Below the pieces are notes generated by a model, which made no database searches, was not told where the DNA came from, and was given only the letters and a program-made list of their open reading frames with translations. Positions 5,725-13,566 of a DNA stretch of 64,000 nt are shown here, piece by piece (positions within the stretch are counted from its first letter, which is position 1; each line of letters begins with the position of its first letter). The position numbers were made by a program, and so were the translations under genes. The stretch is from Hymenobacter crusticola. Lineage in GTDB: Bacteria > Bacteroidota > Bacteroidia > Cytophagales > Hymenobacteraceae. The DNA is taken from positions 485,140-549,139 of the forward strand of contig NZ_MTSE01000004.1 in NCBI RefSeq assembly GCF_002154225.1, written 5' to 3'.

Positions 5725-7131
5725 ATGGCTCAACAACTACGTGGCAACGACCTCCGCCAACTCGGATTTCCGGAAGGGCGTGCCATTGGCTTAGCGCTAG
5801 CACAATTGCAGCGCAAGCACTTGAAAAAACTCTCCCACACCGAGCAGCTAGCTTTGCTCGAAACCTTACTAAACAACCCCAATGAGTACCTAACCGACCT
5901 CGACTGGAGCCACACGGCCGCCGCGCTGTTGCCGCCCCCAAGCCGTCACATTGCCCTCGCTGAGCGTAAAAACTACGCCGTATTCGGCCCCGAGTACATC
6001 GAACAGGGCGCCATCCACCAGATGGAAACGGCCATGAAGCTGCCTGTAACTGTTGCCGGGGCCCTCATGCCCGATGCTCACCACGGCTACGGTCTGCCCA
6101 TCGGTGGCGTGCTGGCCACGGACAACGCTGTGATTCCCTACGCCGTGGGCGTCGACATTGGGTGCCGCATGGCCTTGTCGGTGTACGCACTGCCACCCAA
6201 GCACCTGGAGCAGCGCGTGCAGGAACTGCGCAAGATCCTGCTCGACAACACCAAGTTCGGCAACCGCGACGTGTTCCGTTACGGCCAAAAGCTAGACCAC
6301 GCGGTATTAGAGCGCGACGAATTTCTGAGCATTCCGTTCCTGCGCAACAAGCAGGAGACGGCTGCCGCGCAAATCGGGACTTCGGGTGGCGGCAACCACT
6401 TCGTAGAGTTCGGCGTGGTCGATATCACCGATCCGCAGAATGAACTCGGGGTGCCGGTGGGCCAATACCTAGGTCTGCTTTCGCACTCCGGCTCCCGTGG
6501 CTTAGGCGCGAGCATCGCCAACCACTACACCAAGCTGGCGAAAGACGTGTGCCAGCTACCCGCCGAAGCCCAGCACCTAGCTTGGCTTTCGCTCGACACT
6601 GAAGCCGGCCAAGAGTACTGGGCTGCCATGAACCTGGCCGGTGACTACGCCTCCGCCTGTCACCACCAGATTCACCAGCGCATTGCCAAAGCCCTCGGCG
6701 AGCGTCCTGCGGGGAAAGTGGAAAACCACCACAACTTCGCCTGGAAAGAACGTCTGGCTGATGGTCGCAACGTGGTGGTGCACCGCAAAGGTGCTACGCC
6801 AGCCGGCGCGGGGGTACTCGGTATCATCCCCGGCTCGATGACGGCACCCGGCTTCATCGTGCGCGGACGGGGCGAGGCGGCTTCGCTAGCTTCAGCATCG
6901 CACGGCGCCGGGCGGGCCATGTCGCGGACGCGGGCCAAGCAGGAGCTAGGGGAGGCCGAAGTGCGCCAGTACCTCGCCGATGCGGGCGTGTCGCTCATTG
7001 GTGGCGGCGTGGACGAAGCGCCCCAAGCGTACAAGGACATCTTCGCCGTAATGCGCAGCCAACAGGAGCTGGTCGATGTGCTCGGCACGTTCACTCCGCG
7101 CATTGTGCGGATGGAAGGCGCTAGTACCTAG
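5725..7131 (+). CDS. rtcB: RNA-splicing ligase RtcB
   Basis: The 468-aa product carries the RtcB core motifs in order: VGVDIGC (metal-binding Asp144 and Cys147), GTSGGGNHFVEF (His225), HSGSRGLG, NHHNFAW (about 334-340), VHRKGATPA, IPGSM and SHGAGR, whose His near 393 is the expected guanylylation site. RtcB joins 2',3'-cyclic-phosphate (or 3'-phosphate) ends to 5'-OH ends using GTP and manganese, repairing RNAs cut by ribotoxins. DIGCRM replaces the more usual DIGCGM, a minor variation. It lies 350 bp after the Y-RNA-like array on the same strand. No rtcA or rtcR is in the window. Confidence 0.95.
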   Translation: MAQQLRGNDLRQLGFPEGRAIGLALAQLQRKHLKKLSHTEQLALLETLLNNPNEYLTDLDWSHTAAALLPPPSRHIALAERKNYAVFGPEYIEQGAIHQMETAMKLPVTVAGALMPDAHHGYGLPIGGVLATDNAVIPYAVGVDIGCRMALSVYALPPKHLEQRVQELRKILLDNTKFGNRDVFRYGQKLDHAVLERDEFLSIPFLRNKQETAAAQIGTSGGGNHFVEFGVVDITDPQNELGVPVGQYLGLLSHSGSRGLGASIANHYTKLAKDVCQLPAEAQHLAWLSLDTEAGQEYWAAMNLAGDYASACHHQIHQRIAKALGERPAGKVENHHNFAWKERLADGRNVVVHRKGATPAGAGVLGIIPGSMTAPGFIVRGRGEAASLASASHGAGRAMSRTRAKQELGEAEVRQYLADAGVSLIGGGVDEAPQAYKDIFAVMRSQQELVDVLGTFTPRIVRMEGAST

Positions 7132-7156
7132 GTACATCGACTAGCGTTAGTCGTTT

Positions 7157-7195
7157 AAAAAAGGCAGCATGACCTAGGGTTGTGCTGCCTTTTTT
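7157..7195 (+). terminator. Terminator after rtcB
   Basis: AAAAAAGGCAGCA (7157-7169) and TGCTGCCTTTTTT (7183-7195) form a perfect stem flanked by A and T runs. It ends the rtcB transcript and could work in both directions. Confidence 0.85.
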
Positions 7196-7346
7196 GTGCT
7201 GATAGTCCTGAGAATAAAGGCTGCTCAAGTTACAGGAAGCTGCTAACATGATCCTGTCGTTATCGTTAGGTTACATTTTGAGAGGCGACTTGCGGCTATC
7301 TTCGCCGCCGTTCACCGTCTGCTTTTCCCCTCAAGCCTATCCGTTA

Positions 7347-8144
7347 ATGACTAAATCGCTACTTATTGCGGCCTCTGCGCTGGTGTTGGTGAGCGCAAAC
7401 AGCCCTGTGGCCCTCGCTCAATCGCCTGCTAACCCGCCCCAACGTTGGGGTAGTTGGCTGATCGGAACGTTTCTCTTGCCAGGTAGTCCCGAAAATAAAT
7501 GGGGCGGCTTCGCAGAGGTGCAGGCCCGCACCGATGCTGTTTTTGCGAAATACTTCTACAACGAGTTGAAAGGCGGCGTGAGCTACGACCTCGACAAGAA
7601 CTTCACCGCGATGATAGCTGGTGGCCGGTATGCTACGTCTGATTATAGAGCTTTAGAAGACGGACCGCTCAACGTGGAAAAGCGCCTCTGGCTGCAACTG
7701 GTGCTGAGCCAATACCTAGATCGGCTGAAGATCGAGCACCGCTACCGCATCGAGCAACGGTGGTTCGACTACCGCGGCGACAGCACGGGACGGCGCAACC
7801 GCATTCGCTACCGCCTGAACGCCTTTCTGCCGCTCAACTCGAAGACAATCAAGGATAAGACGGTTTTCTTATCGGTGTATGACGAAATATTTTTGAACCC
7901 AAAAGGTCCAGTGTTCGAGCGAAACCGGGTGTATGGCGGCGTTGGCTATCAGTTCAACAAGCACCTTCTTTTGCAAGTTGGCTGGGTAAACCAATCCAAT
8001 TACAACTTGCCCGCGATTCAGCAGGGCCAGTTTATCCCGCAGATAACGTCTGCTAAAAACAACGTGGTGGTAAACGTCATCTACCGCATCGCGCACCGGA
8101 GCGCTACGTCTCCAACGGAGCACCTGCCCTCACAACAAGACTAA
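7347..8144 (+). CDS. DUF2490 family outer-membrane protein
   Basis: This protein of about 265 aa has a signal peptide (MTKSLLIAASALVLVSANSP, cleavage likely after ALA-Q). Alternating beta-strand segments rich in Trp, Tyr and Arg follow (RLWLQLVLSQYL, EHRYRIEQRWFDYR, NRVYGGVGYQF, VGWVNQSNYNL), typical of DUF2490 beta-barrel proteins of Bacteroidota. ATG at 7347 was preferred over an in-frame ATG at 7248 because it places the signal peptide at the N terminus. Function of the family is unknown; outer-membrane location is inferred. Confidence 0.8.
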   Translation: MTKSLLIAASALVLVSANSPVALAQSPANPPQRWGSWLIGTFLLPGSPENKWGGFAEVQARTDAVFAKYFYNELKGGVSYDLDKNFTAMIAGGRYATSDYRALEDGPLNVEKRLWLQLVLSQYLDRLKIEHRYRIEQRWFDYRGDSTGRRNRIRYRLNAFLPLNSKTIKDKTVFLSVYDEIFLNPKGPVFERNRVYGGVGYQFNKHLLLQVGWVNQSNYNLPAIQQGQFIPQITSAKNNVVVNVIYRIAHRSATSPTEHLPSQQD

Positions 8145-8315
8145 CTGGGTAGCGCCAAGCCTGCGCTTTGCTTACTGTTGCCCAATTGCACGTGCAGCAA
8201 CCTAGGTGTACGTTGCCCGACACACGGAGCGCAGACTTGGCTAACGCGTTCCTTCGGTTTGCGCTACCTTTAAGTCGCTTCATCCGGCGCCCCTTTTTCC
8301 TCGCTTCTTCCCCGC

Positions 8316-10205
8316 ATGACTCGCTTTTTATCTGCTTCCGCGCTACTGCTGGCCCTAGGTGCTTCACCGGCTAGCTTCGCGCAGCGCGCCCCCGTTTCGG
8401 CGCAAGATTCGGCCTTCGTTCGCCAAAACTACCGTAAGATCGACCGCGAAATTCCGATGCGTGACGGGGTGAAGCTCTACACCGTCCTCTACGTGCCCAC
8501 CGATGCGTCGGCGCAGCGGCAGTATCCGTTTCTGCTAGAGCGCACGCCGTATTCGGCCGCACCTTATGGGGAAAGCAACTACCGTAAGCGCGGGCCCGGA
8601 CCTAGCCAAGAGCTATCGGCGGAGAAGTACATTTTCGTGTACCAAGATGTGCGCGGCCGCTACAAAAGCGAAGGGCAATTTGAGGAAATGACGCCCAACG
8701 TACCCGGCAACAACGGCAAGCAAATCGACGAAAGCGCCGACACATACGACACCATCGAGTGGTTGCTCAAGAACGTGGCCGGCAACAATGGCCGCGTCGG
8801 GTTGATGGGTATTTCGTACCCCGGCTTCTATGCCACGGCCGCCCTGCCCGACGCCCACCCGGCTCTTAAAGCCGTGTCGCCGCAAGCTCCCGTGACGGAT
8901 GAGTTCATCGGCGACGATGCCAACCACAAAGGCGCCTTCTACCTGCTCGATAACTTCAGCTTTATGAGCTACTTCGACGCGCCCCGCCAAGGCCCGACGG
9001 AGAAGTACAGCCCACTTTTTGCGGCCGAGCCAAAGGATTTGTACAAGTTTTTCTTGGAGCTAGGTCCACTCAAAAACGCCAACGGCGCGCCGTATTTTAA
9101 CAACCGTGCTAAGATCTGGAACGAGTACCTAGCTCACCCAACCTATGATGCGTACTGGCGAGCTCGCAATATCAGGCCAGCGTTGAAAAACGTACAACCT
9201 GCCGTGTTGGTGGTAGGTGGGTGGTTCGACGCCGAAGACTTATTTGGGGCGCTGAACACTTACAAGGCTATTGAAAAACAGAGCGTTGGTACCAACAATC
9301 GCCTCGTGATGGGCCCATGGACGCACGGCGCCTGGGCACGGCAGGAGTGGAGCAAGTTTGGTCCGCTGAGCTTCGGCCAGAACACCGCCAAGTACTTCCG
9401 CGACAACCTGGAAACCAAGTTCTTTAATTACTACCTCAAAGGCAAAGGCGACTTCAAACCTGCCGAGGCCACAGTATTTAACACCGGCACCAACGAGTGG
9501 AAAAGCTACGATGCGTGGCCGCCGAAAGCCGCGAAGTCGCAGACGTTCTATATGCAGGCAGGAGGAAAGCTAGCGCTGCATAAGCCGACCGCTGCCGAAA
9601 GCCCGAATGAGTACGTCAGCGACCCGGCCAATCCGGTGCCGTACACTAACGGCGTATACGCTCACCGCAACAACGAATACATGATTGAGGATCAGCGCTT
9701 CGCTGCGGCTCGTTCTGATGTCCTTACCTTCCAAACCGAGCCGCTCACCGAAGACCTGACCCTAGCCGGCCCGCTCACCGCCGACCTATTCGTTTCGACC
9801 ACCGGCACCGACGCCGACTTCATCGTGAAGCTCATCGACGTGGCGCCCGCCGAGGCCTCCGCCCCGAAAGCTAGCTCCCCCAATGCGCCGGCAACGGGTT
9901 ACCAACGACTGGTGCGCGCCGAGCCGATTCGGGGTAAGTTTCGCAACAGCTTTGAGAAGCCAGAGCCCTTCACGCCGGGCCAGGTAGCCGAAGTGAAATA
10001 CGAACTGCCCGATGTGCTGCACACCTTCAAGAAAGGCCACCGCGTGATGGTGCAAGTGCAAAGCTCCTGGTTCCCGCTGGTCGACCGCAACCCGCAGACG
10101 TTCGTGGATATTCCCAAAGCCGACGCCAAGGATTTCCAGAAAGCCACGATCTGGCTGTACCACGACGCGACGCGGCCGTCGGGGCTAGGTATTGGGGCGC
10201 TGTAA
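8316..10205 (+). CDS. CocE/NonD family hydrolase (X-Pro dipeptidyl-peptidase S15 type)
   Basis: The 629-aa exported enzyme has a signal peptide (MTRFLSASALLLALGASPASFAQ), an alpha/beta-hydrolase domain with nucleophile motif GISYPG (about residue 167), and a C-terminal jelly-roll domain (about 460-625) typical of PepX_C. VPTDASAQRQYPFLLERTPY and YQDVRGRYKSEG match CocE/glutaryl-7-ACA acylase-like proteins. These cleave acyl or amide bonds of diverse small substrates or peptides; the substrate here is unknown. It stands alone, with the convergent fumarylacetoacetase gene 21 bp downstream. Confidence 0.88.
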   Translation: MTRFLSASALLLALGASPASFAQRAPVSAQDSAFVRQNYRKIDREIPMRDGVKLYTVLYVPTDASAQRQYPFLLERTPYSAAPYGESNYRKRGPGPSQELSAEKYIFVYQDVRGRYKSEGQFEEMTPNVPGNNGKQIDESADTYDTIEWLLKNVAGNNGRVGLMGISYPGFYATAALPDAHPALKAVSPQAPVTDEFIGDDANHKGAFYLLDNFSFMSYFDAPRQGPTEKYSPLFAAEPKDLYKFFLELGPLKNANGAPYFNNRAKIWNEYLAHPTYDAYWRARNIRPALKNVQPAVLVVGGWFDAEDLFGALNTYKAIEKQSVGTNNRLVMGPWTHGAWARQEWSKFGPLSFGQNTAKYFRDNLETKFFNYYLKGKGDFKPAEATVFNTGTNEWKSYDAWPPKAAKSQTFYMQAGGKLALHKPTAAESPNEYVSDPANPVPYTNGVYAHRNNEYMIEDQRFAAARSDVLTFQTEPLTEDLTLAGPLTADLFVSTTGTDADFIVKLIDVAPAEASAPKASSPNAPATGYQRLVRAEPIRGKFRNSFEKPEPFTPGQVAEVKYELPDVLHTFKKGHRVMVQVQSSWFPLVDRNPQTFVDIPKADAKDFQKATIWLYHDATRPSGLGIGAL

Positions 10206-10225
10206 CGCGAAACACAGGCTTCGCG

Positions 10226-11503
10226 CTATAGTGTGCTCAGCACTGTTCCAGCAACTTCACCGAAGCCAATGCGCACGCCATCCTTCTCGGCATAGGCACA
10301 CATCGTTATGGTGTCGCCGTCGAGGAGGAAGTCGCGTTGGGTGCCGTCGGCCAACGCAAAAGGGCGGGTGCCACCTAGGGTAAGCTCCAGGAGCGAACCA
10401 AGAGAATCGGGCGTGGGGCCGCTAATGGTACCGCTGGCGTACAGGTCGCCCACTTGCAGGTTGCAGCCATTGCTGGTTTGATGGGCAAGCTGCTGAGCCA
10501 TGCTCCAATAGAGGTAGCGAGAATTGGAGCGGGTGATGGTAGTGGCAGGACCTTCGGCAGGAGTGAGGCTAACCTCTAGGTTGATGTCGAAGTGATGTGG
10601 GTCGACGGTGCGCAGGTACAGCAGGGGCTCGGGCTCCTGCACTGGGCCGGCTACGCGAAAGGGCTCTAGGGCATCCAGCGTAACGACCCATGGTGAGATG
10701 CTGCTGGCGAAGCTTTTGCCCAAGAAAGGCCCCAACGGAACTGTTTCCCAGCCTTGAATATCGCGGGCGCTCCAATCATTGAAGAGCACCAGTCCGAAAA
10801 TGGCCTCCTCCGCGTGCTGAATCGGGATGGGGTGACCTAGCTCCGTAGCCCGGCCCGTGATGAAGGCCATTTCCAATTCGAAGTCGAGCTGCTGCGATGG
10901 GCCAAAGCTAGGGGCCACAGCGTCAGGCGCTTTGCGTTGGCCGTTTGGTCGCCGGATATCGGTGCCGGACGCCACAATGCTGCTGGCGCGGCCGTGGTAA
11001 CCGATGGGGAGGTGGCGCCAGTTGGGCGGCAGCGGGTTCGTTGGGTCGCGGAACAGGCGGCCCACGTTGGCGGCGTGCTCCAGACTAGAGTAGAAATCGG
11101 TATAGTTGCCGGGCTTCACGGGGCGCAACATTTGCACGTCGCGCTGACGCACGAGGCAGGCCTGCATGGTTTCGTCGTCGCGCAGGGCGGGGTTGTCGTG
11201 GCGCAGCAGCTCGCTGGCGCGTTGGCGCACCGAGCGCCACACCGTCCGGCCCTGGGCAATGAAGCTGTTGAGGGAGCGGCGCCGAAACATTTTGGGTTCG
11301 TTCGGACCTAGGTCGAGGTCGTCGAAGAAGCCGCGCTGGCTCAGGGCGTACAAATCCAGCACGTAGTCGCCAATAGCCACGCCCACGCGCGGGCCCCGCT
11401 CCGGCGTTTCAAACACCCCAAACGGTAGGTTCTGAATGGGAAAATGGCTGGTGGCAGGAATGTCGATCCAGGCATGCAGGGCGGGGTTGTTGGCGGCGAC
11501 CAT
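10226..11503 (-). CDS. fahA: Fumarylacetoacetase
   Basis: The 425-aa product matches fumarylacetoacetase along its length. It has an N-terminal SH3-like domain (NLPFGVF, VGVAIGDYVLDL) and a catalytic FAH domain with GYHGRASSIV, FELEMAFITGRATELG, FNDWSARDIQGWE and GPFLGKSF. It hydrolyses fumarylacetoacetate to fumarate and acetoacetate, the last step of tyrosine degradation. No other tyrosine-catabolic gene is next to it. It is cytoplasmic, with no signal peptide. Confidence 0.95.
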   Translation of the reverse strand: MVAANNPALHAWIDIPATSHFPIQNLPFGVFETPERGPRVGVAIGDYVLDLYALSQRGFFDDLDLGPNEPKMFRRRSLNSFIAQGRTVWRSVRQRASELLRHDNPALRDDETMQACLVRQRDVQMLRPVKPGNYTDFYSSLEHAANVGRLFRDPTNPLPPNWRHLPIGYHGRASSIVASGTDIRRPNGQRKAPDAVAPSFGPSQQLDFELEMAFITGRATELGHPIPIQHAEEAIFGLVLFNDWSARDIQGWETVPLGPFLGKSFASSISPWVVTLDALEPFRVAGPVQEPEPLLYLRTVDPHHFDINLEVSLTPAEGPATTITRSNSRYLYWSMAQQLAHQTSNGCNLQVGDLYASGTISGPTPDSLGSLLELTLGGTRPFALADGTQRDFLLDGDTITMCAYAEKDGVRIGFGEVAGTVLSTL

Positions 11504-11602
11504 AGCAGAAAAGGCAGCGTTTGGCAGAAAGGTAATGCGGAGAAAGGAATGTAATTCGATTACGTTCGTTCAGCTCGACCGTTGTTGCCAAGCCCAGATT
11601 CA

Positions 11603-11640
11603 CTACCGCTATCCACCACCTAGGGCGTCGGACCGGTAGC
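11603..11640. repeat. Palindromic intergenic repeat, copy 1
   Basis: It contains the 18-mer CCTAGGGCGTCGGACCGG at 11619-11636, which recurs exactly at 40106-40123 and, inverted, at 13523-13540. Outer bases CTACCG (11603-11608) and CGGTAG (11634-11639) are inverted, giving a larger imperfect palindrome. Confidence 0.6.
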
Positions 11641-11716
11641 TGACTGCGCTTGGCTCTGGTGCGCTTATCTACGGTATTGCCAGCTTCCGGTCAACGGCAA
11701 TATGCTGCTAAAAAAG

Positions 11717-11749
11717 AAAGCCAGCTTTCTGGGAGGAAAGCTGGCTTTT
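11717..11749 (-). terminator. Terminator downstream of the Nfu gene
   Basis: AAAGCCAGCTTTC pairs with GAAAGCTGGCTTT around a short GC-rich loop, with A and T runs outside. It sits 19-51 bp after the end of the minus-strand Nfu gene and is orientation-neutral. Confidence 0.75.
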
Positions 11750-11767
11750 GAAAAGGTAGATCAAACG

Positions 11768-12103
11768 CTAAAACTCCGGCGTTGGGACGGGAGTGGGTGG
11801 CAGCGGGTGGCCGGGCTGGCCAGCGGGTTGCTCCTGCATCGGAGTAGAATTGATGGCCTCTACCGCCCGAATTTCGGGAACGGCTTTTTTCACCGATTCC
11901 TCCACACCAGCCTTCAGCGTCATCGGCGACATGGGGCAGGTACCGCACGCGCCGAGCAGCTCTAGCTTCAGCACCATGTCATCCGTAATATCGAGCACGC
12001 GCACATTGCCTCCGTCTGCCGCTAGGTAGGGGCGAATGCTATCCAACGCCTGCTCGATGCGGGATAACAAAGGATGATCTTCTACGACTACGGAATACGA
12101 CAT
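11768..12103 (-). CDS. NifU-like C-terminal domain protein (Nfu)
   Basis: This small protein of about 111 aa carries the Nfu domain: IEQALDSIRPYLAADGGNVRV followed by LELLGACGTCPMSPMTLKAGVE, whose CGTC (CxxC) binds a [4Fe-4S] cluster for delivery to target proteins. The tail after about residue 90 is Pro/Gly/Gln-rich and non-conserved. The start at MSYSVVVEDHP (12103) was preferred to an upstream in-frame ATG because the extension is unlike the family. It lies about 190 bp downstream of mrp on the same strand; the pair probably serves iron-sulfur cluster carriage. Confidence 0.9.
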   Translation of the reverse strand: MSYSVVVEDHPLLSRIEQALDSIRPYLAADGGNVRVLDITDDMVLKLELLGACGTCPMSPMTLKAGVEESVKKAVPEIRAVEAINSTPMQEQPAGQPGHPLPPTPVPTPEF

Positions 12104-12292
12104 GAGGTAATAGGTTGATGGGGGTAATGTGCTGGGTAGGGGCTGATCTGCTGTTGAGTAACTGATGAACAAACCAGAATGTTAAAATTTGCCGAAGGAA
12201 TCAATCCACCAGTGTTTCAGAGTACGAGTTTAGGAATTTATTCCTGAACTGTTCTACTCCACCACTCGCTGGCACATCGAGGTTTCACCGAA

Positions 12293-13396
12293 TTAGCTGG
12301 TCATTTCTACGATCTGCGTACGACCTTGCGTTGCGTTGCGAATGGAAACTTGGCGGGCTAGCTCCTCAGCCAATTGCTCAAATAACAGCGCTGGCCCGGT
12401 GCCGGGTTCCAGAATAGCAGGTGTGCCTAGGTCGCCATTTTCGCGGATGCTTTGTATCAACGGAATCTGACCCAGCAACGGCACTTCGTGCTTGTCGGCC
12501 AAGGCTTTACCACCGCCCTGTCCGAAAATGTAGTACTTGTTTTCGGGTAGCTCGGCGGGCGTAAACCACGCCATGTTCTCCACGACGCCGAGCACGGGCA
12601 CGTTGATCTGGGGTTGACGGAACATCTGCAAGCCTTTCTGCGCGTCGGCCAGGGCCACTTTCTGCGGCGTAGTCACGATAACGGCACCGGTTACGGGCAC
12701 GGTTTGTACCAGCGTCAGGTGAATATCGGAGGTGCCGGGCGGCAAATCGAGCAGCAGGTAATCGAGCTCGCCCCAATCCACTTCCGTGATAAACTGCTTT
12801 AGGGCCGACGAAGCCATCGGGCCGCGCCACACAATAGCACTTTCAGCGGGCGCCAAGAAGCCAATGCTCATCAGCTTCACGCCGTATTGCACTACGGGCT
12901 GGATCAGGTTTTTGCCTTCGGGCGTCTGAAAAACGTGCGGGCGAGCGTCTTCCACCCCGAACATGGTCGGCATGGAAGGGCCAGAAATATCAGCGTCTAC
13001 GAGGCCCACTTTGGCGCCGGTGCGGGCCAAGGCCAACGCTAGGTTAGCCGTCACGGTGCTCTTGCCGACGCCACCTTTCCCGGAGGCAATAGCAATGATA
13101 TTCTTCACGCCATTCAGCACGGCCGCATTGGCGGCACGCGCCGTGGTGACGCGCGAAGTGAGGTGTACGTTTACCTCTGCGTCTTTGTCGACCATCGTAT
13201 GGATGGCGCGCACGCAGGCGTTGTGAATCAGCTCCTTCAGCGGACAAGCGGGCGTGGTCAGAATGACGGAAAACGACACGTTTAAGCCGTCAATTTTCAC
13301 GTCCTCAATCATGTTGAGCGTCACTAGGTCCTTGCCTAGGTCGGGCTCTTCCACGTAGCTCAGCGCGCGCAGAACGTCTTCTTGGGTAATAGCCAT
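12293..13396 (-). CDS. mrp: Mrp/NBP35-type iron-sulfur carrier P-loop ATPase
   Basis: The 367-aa product has an N-terminal MIP18/DUF59 domain (about 1-90; YVEEPDLGKDLVTLNMI, TTPACPLKELI) and a MinD-like ATPase with deviant Walker A GKGGVGKST (about 110-118), VDADISGPSMPTMFG and LDLPPGTSD. Such proteins bind and pass on Fe-S clusters. The CxxC that usually follows GVVENM is absent: the sequence reads GVVENMAWFTPAELPENKYY. My recollection is that Bacteroidota Mrp proteins share this, so it is probably a lineage trait. A TATCTTTG box lies just upstream (13416-13423). Confidence 0.92.
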   Translation of the reverse strand: MAITQEDVLRALSYVEEPDLGKDLVTLNMIEDVKIDGLNVSFSVILTTPACPLKELIHNACVRAIHTMVDKDAEVNVHLTSRVTTARAANAAVLNGVKNIIAIASGKGGVGKSTVTANLALALARTGAKVGLVDADISGPSMPTMFGVEDARPHVFQTPEGKNLIQPVVQYGVKLMSIGFLAPAESAIVWRGPMASSALKQFITEVDWGELDYLLLDLPPGTSDIHLTLVQTVPVTGAVIVTTPQKVALADAQKGLQMFRQPQINVPVLGVVENMAWFTPAELPENKYYIFGQGGGKALADKHEVPLLGQIPLIQSIRENGDLGTPAILEPGTGPALLFEQLAEELARQVSIRNATQGRTQIVEMTS

Positions 13397-13415
13397 AAGT
13401 CAGGGTTTCAAGCTG

Positions 13416-13423
13416 CAAAGATA
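13416..13423 (-). promoter_or_regulatory. Candidate -7 box for mrp
   Basis: TATCTTTG on the minus strand fits the Bacteroidota -7 consensus TAnnTTTG and lies 20 bp before the mrp start codon. No clear -33 TTG was found. Confidence 0.45.
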
Positions 13424-13522
13424 ACCCGGAAACGTGGGTAGAAGTTGCCTAGAGTTGAGACCTAGGTGAAAAAGGCTTCTCCCTTTCCAAAGACAGAACT
13501 TGCGCATGTAGGATGTCGCCTG

Positions 13523-13551
13523 CCGGTCCGACGCCCTAGGCGTCCGACCGG
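13523..13551. repeat. Palindromic intergenic repeat, copy 2
   Basis: CCGGTCCGACGCC (13523-13535) and GGCGTCCGACCGG (13539-13551) pair at 12 of 13 positions around CTA. Its left half is the exact reverse complement of the 18-mer found at 11619 and 40106. It sits between two minus-strand genes. Confidence 0.65.
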
Positions 13552-13566
13552 TTATCGACCGCATTG

